Below are positions 56,978 to 64,000 of a stretch of 64,000 bases of DNA, in pieces. A model generated the notes under the pieces. That model was not told the origin of the DNA and ran no database searches. It was given only the letters and a program-made list of their open reading frames with translations. This DNA is from Gammaproteobacteria bacterium. Its GTDB lineage: Bacteria; Pseudomonadota; Gammaproteobacteria; Eutrophobiales; Eutrophobiaceae. Made by a program: the position numbers and the translations under genes. Location: assembly GCA_947480335.1 (NCBI GenBank), contig CANKCB010000007.1:1-64000 (forward strand). The letters are read 5' to 3'. Position 1 is the stretch's first letter. Every line of letters begins with the position of its first letter.

Positions 56978-58234
56978 ATGACTATTTCCAGATTTGAAAA
57001 ACACTACACGGAAGACTCCGGAATTGTCCGCTTGATGGATGATTTGGGCGAGGCACAGACAGGTAGCAGCAAAATGCTGATGCTAGGTGGTGGTAATCCT
57101 GCCCATATACCCGAAGTGCTGCAGTTTTTCCAGGAACGACTGGCGCGTATTGTTGATAATCCGGTCGAAATGGCACACATCATCGGTAACTATGATCCGC
57201 CACAGGGAGATAGGAAATTTATTGAATCCCTGTCTGCGCTGTTTCGTAAGCAGTATAGTTGGGATATTGGTCCTGAAAATATTGCGCTTTCAGCAGGCAG
57301 TCAATCTGCGTTCTTTATGCTATTTAATATGTTTGCCGGGGAGTATGAAGATGGCACGCGCCGCAAGATTCTGTTGCCACTGACGCCGGAATATATTGGT
57401 TACAGTGATGTCTGTCTGAGTGCAGACAGTTTTGTTTCATACAAACCATTGATTGAAATCCTGAGTGAACATGAATTTAAATATCATGTGGATTTCAATC
57501 AATTGCAAATCGGACCGGACATCGGTGCCGTCTGTATTTCCCGCCCAACCAATCCCACCGGAAATGTACTGTCTGATGACGAGATGGAAAAACTAACCGC
57601 GCTTACCAGATTACATCAGATACCTTTGATTGTTGATAATGCCTACGGCATGCCATTTCCGAATATTATTTTTACCGAGGCAAACTTGCACTGGGAACCG
57701 CACATGATTCTGTGTATGAGTTTATCCAAGCTGGGTATGCCAGGGGCACGTACAGGAATTATTGTTGCCAGCCAACGGGTAATAAAAAGCATTTCCAGAA
57801 TGAATGCTATATTCAGTCTGGCATTGGGTAGTATAGGGCCAGCCCTGGCACAGGATTTGATCGAGACCGGAGAAATCCTGAGTTTATGCAAACATGTCAT
57901 TACTCCTTATTACCAGCGTAAGGCGCAACTGGCAACGGCCATACTGAAGCGCGAACTGAAAGGGCTGGAGTTTTATTTACACAAGACAGAAGGCGCTATT
58001 TTTTTGTGGTTGTGGATTCCAAATCTGCCAGTCAGTTGCGAGCAGTTGTATCATCGATTGAAAGCACGTTCAGTGCTGGTTGTCCCAGGGCATTATTTCT
58101 TTCCAGGTCTGGAGCAGGAATGGCCACATCGGCATGAATGTATCCGTATCAGCTATGCCATGCATGATAGCGTGGTTGAGCAGGGGCTTGTGATCATTGC
58201 GGACGAAATAAGAAATATTTTCAATAGTAAATAA
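56978..58234 (+). CDS. avtA: Valine-pyruvate aminotransferase
   Basis: A 418-residue fold-type I PLP aminotransferase. The beginning (FEKHYTEDSGIVRLMDDLGEA, then GGGNPAHIPEV) is characteristic of AvtA, and the PLP lysine is in SLSKLGMPGARTG around 245. Other motifs are GSQSAFFMLFNM and RPTNPTGN. It interconverts valine/2-oxoisovalerate with alanine/pyruvate. Length equals E. coli AvtA (417). It is separated from the ABC exporter gene by 110 bases. Confidence 0.93.
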   Translation: MTISRFEKHYTEDSGIVRLMDDLGEAQTGSSKMLMLGGGNPAHIPEVLQFFQERLARIVDNPVEMAHIIGNYDPPQGDRKFIESLSALFRKQYSWDIGPENIALSAGSQSAFFMLFNMFAGEYEDGTRRKILLPLTPEYIGYSDVCLSADSFVSYKPLIEILSEHEFKYHVDFNQLQIGPDIGAVCISRPTNPTGNVLSDDEMEKLTALTRLHQIPLIVDNAYGMPFPNIIFTEANLHWEPHMILCMSLSKLGMPGARTGIIVASQRVIKSISRMNAIFSLALGSIGPALAQDLIETGEILSLCKHVITPYYQRKAQLATAILKRELKGLEFYLHKTEGAIFLWLWIPNLPVSCEQLYHRLKARSVLVVPGHYFFPGLEQEWPHRHECIRISYAMHDSVVEQGLVIIADEIRNIFNSK

Positions 58235-58344
58235 GCGGGGTAGTAGGTCGGGAATTTAACTATAATCAACTCTCTGGTAACAATCGATATTTATCAGCCC
58301 GAATCTTGATCAGATAATTTCACACAGCGGACATAAAAAAACTT

Positions 58345-60126
58345 ATGGCAAAAGTAAAAAATAATTCCGAACGACCTGCCAGCCGGAATCTCAAACCACT
58401 CAGGGCGGCTTTCCCGTTCCTGTTGAAATACAAATCTAGATTGTATCTCGCACTGTTGTTCCTGGTGATTGCTGCCATAGCCGCTCTGGGTATGCCGGTG
58501 GCGCTGCGTGCTGTAATTGATTATGGGTTTTCAACAGACAGGGTGGGTACGATCGATATCTACTTTGTAGATTTATTACTGCTGGCAGCAACCTATGCAA
58601 TATTTGCGGCCTTGAGATTCTATACCGTTATGTGGATAGGAGAACGGGTCGTCGCTGATATACGTAACAAGGTCTATGCGCATGTCGTGACCTTAAGCCC
58701 CAGTTTCTATGAAACCACACGTATCGGTGAGGTGTTGTCCAGGCTGACTACTGATACCACACTCGTGCAGACAGTCTTTGGTGCGGGCATGTCGATTGCA
58801 TTGCGAAGTGCAGTCACGCTGATTGGCGCCTTTATCATGTTATTTATCACCAGTCCCAAACTGACCAGTTTGTTATTTTTGTTGTTACCTGTAGTCGTTC
58901 TGCCGGTATTAATGTATGGCCGGAAAGTCAGAAGACTGTCCAGAGCCAGTCAGGATAAGATAGCCGATTTGAGTGGTTTGGCAGATGAAACGCTGAACGC
59001 TATTCATATTATTCAGGCCTACACTCTGGAAAAATTCCAGAGTAAACGATTTTCCGATGCTATTGAAAGGGCATTTGAAACGGCAACTCGCCGCATTCTG
59101 ATGAGCTCATTGTTGTCTGCTACGATTGTATTGACAGCATTCAGTGCAATCGTCTGCGTTTTGTGGATCGGCGCAAGGGAAGTGATCAGTGGCTCGATGA
59201 CGCCGGGAACGCTGGGACAGTTTCTACTGTATGCCACCTTTGTCGCAGGTACCACTATGGCACTGGGTGAAGTCTGGTCAGATGTGCAGCGTGCGGCTGG
59301 GGCTATGGAAAGACTACTGGAGTTACTGGGCTCCACTTCAAATGTATTTTCTCCGGCCAATCCGGCAAAATTTATGGTTAATCAGGGTGCACTGGCTATT
59401 GAAAATGTAACATTCAGCTACCCATCCAGGCCTGAACATCCATCTTTAATCAATTTCAGTCTGCGGATCAATTCTGGTGAAACTATTGCGTTGGTAGGGC
59501 CTTCCGGCGCCGGCAAATCAACTGTGTTTCAATTATTGATGCGTTTCTATGATCCGCAGTCCGGCAGCATTGTGTTTGATGGAATTGATATCAAAACAGC
59601 CAATTTGACGGAAGTCAGGAGTCGAATTGGCATCGTACCTCAAAATACAGTTTTGTTTGCTGCAACGGCAATGGAAAATATCCGTCTGGGGCGTCCCGAG
59701 GCGAGTAATGAAGACGTGATTAACGCCGCCAAAGCGGCCTTTGCTGATGCTTTTATTCGCGAATTACCTGAAGGATACGATACCTTCCTGGGAGAAAAAG
59801 GGGCACGCTTATCTGGCGGGCAGCAACAACGTATCGCTATTGCCAGAGCCATTTTGAAGAATCCTCCGGTACTATTGCTGGATGAAGCAACCAGTTCATT
59901 GGATGCAGAAAGTGAAAAACAGGTTCAGGAGGCACTTGAACATCTAATGCGCAACCGCACCACGATTGTGATTGCACATCGCCTGGCCACCGTTAAGCAA
60001 GTCGACAGGATCATTGTGATGGAGGCGGGCACGATTGTCGATGAAGGCAATCATGAACATCTGCTCAAGGCCGATGGTTTATACGCCAGACTGGCAGAAT
60101 TACAGTTTGGTGAGAAGACCCAGTAG
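58345..60126 (+). CDS. MsbA-like ABC exporter (fused permease-ATPase)
   Basis: A 593-residue half-transporter. The six-span ABC membrane domain runs about 25-330, then the nucleotide-binding domain: Walker A GPSGAGKST near 387-395, Q-loop IVPQN, signature LSGGQQQR near 492-499, Walker B LLLDEATSS and H-loop IAHRLAT. The ABC domain type is shared by lipid flippases and multidrug exporters (MsbA, BmrA). The substrate cannot be told from sequence. The gene is monocistronic and ends before a strong terminator. Confidence 0.88.
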   Translation: MAKVKNNSERPASRNLKPLRAAFPFLLKYKSRLYLALLFLVIAAIAALGMPVALRAVIDYGFSTDRVGTIDIYFVDLLLLAATYAIFAALRFYTVMWIGERVVADIRNKVYAHVVTLSPSFYETTRIGEVLSRLTTDTTLVQTVFGAGMSIALRSAVTLIGAFIMLFITSPKLTSLLFLLLPVVVLPVLMYGRKVRRLSRASQDKIADLSGLADETLNAIHIIQAYTLEKFQSKRFSDAIERAFETATRRILMSSLLSATIVLTAFSAIVCVLWIGAREVISGSMTPGTLGQFLLYATFVAGTTMALGEVWSDVQRAAGAMERLLELLGSTSNVFSPANPAKFMVNQGALAIENVTFSYPSRPEHPSLINFSLRINSGETIALVGPSGAGKSTVFQLLMRFYDPQSGSIVFDGIDIKTANLTEVRSRIGIVPQNTVLFAATAMENIRLGRPEASNEDVINAAKAAFADAFIRELPEGYDTFLGEKGARLSGGQQQRIAIARAILKNPPVLLLDEATSSLDAESEKQVQEALEHLMRNRTTIVIAHRLATVKQVDRIIVMEAGTIVDEGNHEHLLKADGLYARLAELQFGEKTQ

Positions 60127-60154
60127 CGACTCGAATTAGTACACAAGCACAAAT

Positions 60155-60183
60155 AAAAAAGCCGCCCCGGTTAGGGGGCGGCT
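60155..60183 (-). terminator. Strong rho-independent terminator for the phasin gene
   Basis: AGCCGCCCC (60160-60168) pairs with GGGGCGGCT (60175-60183) around GGTTAG. On the minus strand the stem is followed by six Ts (complement of the A run 60155-60160), terminating the phasin transcript. It may also end the ABC exporter transcript on the plus strand, where the T run is poor. Confidence 0.92.
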
Positions 60184-60231
60184 CCATTTCTCTGCATCTC
60201 CGAGGGGGGGGAGGAAATACAGATGAAAAGA

Positions 60232-60552
60232 CTAGTTAACTTTCATGGCATCCTTGACAACTTTCTGTACTTCAGTCGCGTAGCTGTTACTAAGTTCTGC
60301 CACGGTACGACCTTCTTCAATCGCACGCTCGGTCAACTGTTTTGATACTTCAACCTGGGTAGTAATGTAGTTTTTAAAGCTTTCTACATCAGTAATGCTT
60401 GAAGCTGTTTTTAGCTGCTCAAGACCAACCTTGACACTGTCCTCAATGTATTTAACCTGCAGACCCATCAACTTTTCAATATTGGCAATAACCAGATTGT
60501 TCAGTTCACGGACTGGGGTCAGGTACTTTTCAAATTGTTCGTTCATGCTCAA
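60232..60552 (-). CDS. phaP: Phasin-family protein
   Basis: A 106-residue helical protein of the phasin_2 type: EQFEKYLTPVRELNNLVIANIEKL, TDVESFKNYITTQVEVSKQLTERA, and NSYATEVQKVV. Phasins coat polyhydroxyalkanoate granules; related proteins also occur without PHA. No phaC, phaA or phaB gene is nearby, so its relation to PHA here is unproven. A purine-rich AGAGGA region lies before its ATG, and a strong terminator follows. Confidence 0.85.
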   Translation of the reverse strand: MSMNEQFEKYLTPVRELNNLVIANIEKLMGLQVKYIEDSVKVGLEQLKTASSITDVESFKNYITTQVEVSKQLTERAIEEGRTVAELSNSYATEVQKVVKDAMKVN

Positions 60553-60709
60553 ATCCTCTCTGGTTTTATGAAATTAATGAATTACGGTCTTTGTGCGCTG
60601 CATCATAAATGAACATATGGTGCGACGCAACAATTATATTTTAACTATGCAAGCAGGATGTTAATTAGAAAAACAACTGCATTAGTAACGTGTAATATTA
60701 ATCATTAAC

Positions 60710-60746
60710 TTATTGATATAATTGATAATAAAGTAAATATCAATAA
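60710..60746. repeat. 9-bp inverted repeat in the phasin/BPSS1780-like intergenic region
   Basis: TTATTGATA (60710-60718) and TATCAATAA (60738-60746) are perfect inverted repeats with 19 bases between, in the AT-rich 287-base gap shared by the divergent phasin and membrane-protein genes. A second pair, ACACCAA (60768-60774) and TTGGTGT (60785-60791), lies just before the plus-strand gene. Either could be an operator; none matches a named box. Confidence 0.3.
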
Positions 60747-60839
60747 CAAGATTTTCAGCATATACCCACACCAACCTAATAACTTTGGTGTATTCTGCTG
60801 ACCGACTCAGACTTAAAACAATATTCCTGGAGAGTACAC

Positions 60840-61580
60840 ATGCTGGACATCCGAACTGCAAATGCTGCCCGAGGGTTAGGTTGGTTTGTGGACGGTTTTA
60901 ACTTGTTCAAACTGAACATGCCCGTTTGGGTCGGAATTGCAATACTGTTATTATTTGCCAGCATGATATCTAGCGTATTTACTTTGGCTGGTCTGGTAAT
61001 GCAATTGTTGTTTCCTGCGTTAATGGGTGGGTTGATGTTGGGGTGTCGTGAAACAGAAACAGGCGGTAAGTTGAAACTGGACCACCTGTTTGCAGGGTTT
61101 AGACAGGATGCGGCTGAACTGGTGTTGTTCGGGGTGATAAATACCATATTACTGGGTGTTATTCTGGCTGTAATGATATTTGCCATTATCCTGACAATAG
61201 GTGGATTCACAGTTTATACCGCGCTGTTTGAAGGTGACTACATCTCGTTACTTGAAAATCTGCAGGTAATACTCGTCATCATTTTAGTAGCACTGCTTGT
61301 TAGTGTACCCCTGCTGATGACCATGCTGTTTGGACCTGCCCTGATTGTATTCAATAAACTGAATGTATTACAGGCGATGAAGGCGAGTTTAGTTGCCTGC
61401 GTGAAAAACAGCCTGCCGTTTCTGGTCTATGGAATTGTCGGACTCGTTTTATCGGTACTGGCGACACTGCCCTTGTTCCTCGGTTGGATTGTGTTGGTGC
61501 CCGTATCGATTGCCAGTATTTATTATGCCTATAAGGATATATTTCCTGTCAGTTTAGATGCACTGGAACCGGAAAAATAA
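60840..61580 (+). CDS. BPSS1780-like multi-pass membrane protein
   Basis: A 246-residue protein with about five hydrophobic spans (near 30-47, 48-62, 90-120, 140-165 and 195-225). The N-terminal [22 protein letters not shown] stretch resembles the BPSS1780 group of membrane proteins of unknown function. GGAG eight bases before ATG 60840 supports the start. It is separated from msrA by four bases and likely co-transcribed. Confidence 0.75.
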   Translation: MLDIRTANAARGLGWFVDGFNLFKLNMPVWVGIAILLLFASMISSVFTLAGLVMQLLFPALMGGLMLGCRETETGGKLKLDHLFAGFRQDAAELVLFGVINTILLGVILAVMIFAIILTIGGFTVYTALFEGDYISLLENLQVILVIILVALLVSVPLLMTMLFGPALIVFNKLNVLQAMKASLVACVKNSLPFLVYGIVGLVLSVLATLPLFLGWIVLVPVSIASIYYAYKDIFPVSLDALEPEK

Positions 61581-61584
61581 ATTT

Positions 61585-62211
61585 ATGTTATCCAGAAAGC
61601 TGCAGTTACCAGATCCAACCAAGGCCTTGCCCGGCAGGAAAACAGCCATGGCGATAGTGAACCGGCATTTTATCAATGCTCATCCAGTTCAGGGGCCGTT
61701 TCCACAAGGCATGCAAATCGCGATGTTTGGAATGGGATGTTTTTGGGGCGCAGAAAGAAAGTTCTGGGAAGTAGAAGGCGTTTATAGCACAGCAGTCGGT
61801 TATGCCGGTGGTTTTAGCTCGAATCCTTCGTATGAGGAAGTGTGTTCAGGAATGACAGGTCATAATGAAGTTGTACGTGTAATCTTTGATCCTGACATTA
61901 TCAGCTACGAGAAGTTGTTAACAGTTTTCTGGGAGTCCCACAATCCAACCCAGGGCATGAGACAAGGCAACGACGTTGGTACACAATACCGTTCTGGTAT
62001 TTACGTATATAATAATGAACAGGGTGAATTGGCACGAACGTCCTGTCAGAACTATCTGCAGAGATTACAGACTGCTGGATATGCCAGTATTACTACCGAA
62101 ATTACGGATGCACCGGATTTTTATTTTGCTGAAACCTATCATCAGCAATATCTGGCGAAAAATCCCGGGGGCTATTGTGGACTGGGTGGAACAGGGGTTC
62201 GCTGTAGTTAA
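61585..62211 (+). CDS. msrA: Peptide methionine sulfoxide reductase A
   Basis: A 208-residue enzyme that reduces methionine-S-sulfoxide. The catalytic GCFWG is inside [17 protein letters not shown], and the resolving cysteines lie in the C-terminal [14 protein letters not shown]. Length and both cysteine sites match E. coli MsrA (212). ATG 61585 is used in place of an upstream frame that would overlap the preceding gene by 23 bases. Confidence 0.96.
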   Translation: MLSRKLQLPDPTKALPGRKTAMAIVNRHFINAHPVQGPFPQGMQIAMFGMGCFWGAERKFWEVEGVYSTAVGYAGGFSSNPSYEEVCSGMTGHNEVVRVIFDPDIISYEKLLTVFWESHNPTQGMRQGNDVGTQYRSGIYVYNNEQGELARTSCQNYLQRLQTAGYASITTEITDAPDFYFAETYHQQYLAKNPGGYCGLGGTGVRCS

Positions 62212-62262
62212 GTAGCAAGCACTTTTAACAACAACATGATTAACAGGTAACAAGATAAATTT

Positions 62263-63219
62263 ATGTACATGCAAAAAAGGGTACTGGTAACAGGTGGTGC
62301 CGGATTTCTCGGCTCACACCTGTGTGAAAGATTGCTCCGGGAGGGCAACGAGGTTATTTGTGTGGATAATTATTTTACGGGCAGCAAACGCAATATTGCC
62401 CATCTGCTCGACTTCAAGGAGTTTGAGCTAATACGCCATGACGTAACTTTCCCGCTATATATTGAAGTCGACGAGATTTATAATCTCGCCTGTCCCGCAT
62501 CACCAATACATTATCAGCATGACCCGGTGCAAACTACCAAGACCAGTGTGCACGGTGCTATCAATATGCTTGGTCTTGCCAAACGTATCCGTGCAAAAAT
62601 CTTTCAGGCCTCGACCAGTGAAGTTTATGGCGATCCGGATGTGCATCCGCAACCGGAATCATACTGGGGCAATGTGAACCCGCTCGGTATCCGTGCCTGT
62701 TACGATGAGGGCAAGCGATGTGCGGAAACCCTGTTCTTTGATTACCACCGTCAGCATAAACTCAGGATCAAGGTGGCACGGATATTTAATACCTACGGCC
62801 CACATATGCATCCGAACGATGGCCGCGTTGTTTCCAATTTTATTGTGCAGGCACTGAAAAACGAACCGATCACCATTTATGGTAAGGGCGATCAATCACG
62901 GTCATTCTGTTATTACGAGGATCTGATAGAAGGGTTTGTCAGGCTAATGAAAACTGGTGATGAGATTACCGGTCCGATTAATCTTGGTAACCCGGTTGAA
63001 TTTACTATTAAACAATTGGCTGAGACGGTAGTACGCATGACAGGCTCCTCTTCGAGTCTGGTCTACAAACCCTTACCGGCAGATGATCCAAAACAGCGAC
63101 AGCCGGATATAACACTGGCCAGAAAGCATCTGGACTGGGAACCAGCAATTCAGCTGGAACAGGGGCTGGAGAAAACAATACGCTATTTTGATAAACTGCT
63201 GAGTGAATCGTCAGACTAG
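62263..63219 (+). CDS. UDP-glucuronate decarboxylase (UXS)
   Basis: A 318-residue short-chain epimerase/decarboxylase. Rossmann motif [17 protein letters not shown] at about 9-25, catalytic Y-x3-K in [13 protein letters not shown], and the [14 protein letters not shown] segment typical of the UXS group. It converts UDP-glucuronate to UDP-xylose, used in polysaccharides or sugar modification. No other polysaccharide gene is in the window. ATG 62263 or 62269 may be used. Confidence 0.93.
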   Translation: MYMQKRVLVTGGAGFLGSHLCERLLREGNEVICVDNYFTGSKRNIAHLLDFKEFELIRHDVTFPLYIEVDEIYNLACPASPIHYQHDPVQTTKTSVHGAINMLGLAKRIRAKIFQASTSEVYGDPDVHPQPESYWGNVNPLGIRACYDEGKRCAETLFFDYHRQHKLRIKVARIFNTYGPHMHPNDGRVVSNFIVQALKNEPITIYGKGDQSRSFCYYEDLIEGFVRLMKTGDEITGPINLGNPVEFTIKQLAETVVRMTGSSSSLVYKPLPADDPKQRQPDITLARKHLDWEPAIQLEQGLEKTIRYFDKLLSESSD

Positions 63220-63250
63220 ATTTCTGTTTGATGCAGATCTGGACTGTATC

Positions 63251-63769
63251 CTATAACAACGATCTACCTGTCCCAAATTTGGCTGACCATTCACTGGCAA
63301 CTCGCTGCGGATCAAGATTAACGAGCCCATCGCGGTATTTTTTCTCTTTCTGCTGCGCTTCAATATGACAAATCTGTTCGACGGTTTCGGCCCTTCTGGC
63401 ATCATCAACACTGTGCAAACATAGCCCGATATCAAAATGATCAGCGTATTTTTTCACCAGCACCACTGAACCTGTAAATTTTTCAAGTTCATTCCTGACC
63501 GGTATGGTTAATTCAATGCTTGTACCTGGCGGATAATAGACCGAAGAGCTGAACATGATACCGGCGCGAGTACTGTTGCGTTCCTTCTTACCAGCAAATC
63601 GGCTTATCCACTTCTTTCGTGCTAGTAAGGGTAATGCGCTTGGATGGCGGATAAATCCGGTTTGCTCATCCTGCAAGGCGATTGTTTCAGCCTGGTGGCT
63701 ATGCCTTTGCCTTAGTGAAGCCCTATTGTCCGCATTTTGCAGGAAACGGTTTACCCGGAATTTGTTCAC
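63251..63769 (-). CDS. PilZ-like domain protein
   Basis: A 172-residue protein starting at GTG 63769. Residues 40-135 resemble a PilZ fold: RHPSALPLLARKKW, NSTRAGIMFSSSVYYPPGTSIELTIPV and GSVVLVKKYADHFDIGLCL. The canonical R-x3-R is missing or altered, and the usual D-x-S-x-x-G is NSTRAG, so c-di-GMP binding is doubtful. It ends in a polar helical region (AQQKEKKYRDGLVNLD). It converges with the UXS gene, with 31 bases between stops. Confidence 0.5.
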   Translation of the reverse strand: MNKFRVNRFLQNADNRASLRQRHSHQAETIALQDEQTGFIRHPSALPLLARKKWISRFAGKKERNSTRAGIMFSSSVYYPPGTSIELTIPVRNELEKFTGSVVLVKKYADHFDIGLCLHSVDDARRAETVEQICHIEAQQKEKKYRDGLVNLDPQRVASEWSAKFGTGRSLL

Positions 63770-63956
63770 TGCCTGATACCTGTTTATGGATGCAGGAATA
63801 TATTTATCGTTTATTCAGATTAAAATCAAGTTAAACAATATTAAAAACATATAATTACATAATTATATTAATGTTTATTTTTAACTATTAAACTGGGTAT
63901 AAAAACAGCCAAGTCTTTGATAGTTAAATAATTAAGAAAGACGTCTGCTTATTATA

Positions 63957-63993
63957 AATTTGAGAATGGGCAAAAGCGCACCCATTCCAAATT
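63957..63993. other. Hairpin at the right edge in AT-rich DNA
   Basis: AATTTG plus GAATGGG (63957-63970, with one bulged A at 63963) pair with CCCATTC plus CAAATT (63981-63993), 13 bp with a ten-base loop. It is surrounded by AT-rich noncoding sequence (63770-64000). The window ends too soon to tell whether a T run follows. It could be a terminator for a gene beyond the edge. Confidence 0.45.
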
Positions 63994-64000
63994 CATCTGG

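Noticed and set aside
60205-60222. Poly-G stretch near the phasin terminator compared with the G-rich loop near 18550
   Set aside because: Both read GGGGGGAGGA-like, but surrounding stems and positions differ, so this is likely chance rather than a repeated RNA family.

Overview
The window reads as a chromosomal segment of a free-living gammaproteobacterium. The strongest argument is gene order. The block orn, nnr, tsaE, amiB, mutL, miaA, hfq, hflX, hflK, hflC, DUF2065, (hisZ), purA, rnr, rlmB (38.8-55.4 kb) follows the Escherichia coli order closely, and the 4.5S RNA-dnaX-ybaB-recR block (33.8-36.5 kb) is also classical. RapA, EttA, RhlE, oligoribonuclease and a MutL whose endonuclease motif looks absent fit the same group. 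A phasin, a PilZ-like protein and a UDP-glucuronate decarboxylase suggest an environmental bacterium. No rRNA, CRISPR array or intact prophage is visible; the only mobile DNA is the decayed 3' end of an IS3-family transposase at the left edge.

Layout. 0-0.2 kb: IS3 relic. 0.2-5.1 kb: a small membrane protein, sulfate activation (cysD-cysNC, minus strand) and an orphan NitT/TauT-type binding protein. 5.1-12.8 kb: ettA, an overlapping secreted serine protease/FHA membrane protein pair, a quinone oxidoreductase, a low-molecular-weight tyrosine phosphatase, a pirin and two small conserved-looking proteins. 12.8-19.4 kb: rhlE, an RNase AM-type PHP phosphoesterase, rapA, a GIY-YIG protein, a possible structured RNA and a YceI-family protein.

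19.6-33.4 kb: an uninterrupted same-strand run of eight tightly spaced genes centred on a MoxR AAA+ ATPase: DUF4159, VWA/amidotransferase-like membrane protein, caspase-like protein with the catalytic Cys position occupied by Ser, TPR/HExxH protein, MoxR, DUF58, BatA/VWA protein and a 1221-residue DUF4175-like protein with a Gln-rich C-terminal half. A rho-independent terminator follows. This is the most unusual part of the window. It looks like a complete cell-envelope chaperone/metalloregulated VWA system whose substrate is unknown.

33.4-38.8 kb: a tiny Lys/Ala-rich protein (minus strand), 4.5S SRP RNA, dnaX-ybaB-recR, an OmpW porin and a Ste24-type protease. 38.8-55.9 kb: the housekeeping super-cluster for RNA turnover, NAD(P)HX repair, tRNA modification, peptidoglycan cleavage, mismatch repair, Hfq, the HflX GTPase, the HflKC complex, HisZ, purA, a tRNA-Leu(CAG) on the opposite strand, RNase R and RlmB, then a DUF192 protein. 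55.9-64 kb: M28 peptidase, valine-pyruvate aminotransferase, an MsbA-like ABC exporter, a phasin (minus), a BPSS1780-like membrane protein, MsrA, UDP-glucuronate decarboxylase, a PilZ-like protein (minus) and an AT-rich tail with a hairpin.

All functional assignments come from reading motifs and gene order; no database search was run. Starts were moved from the longest reading frame where a ribosome-binding site or family length supported it.
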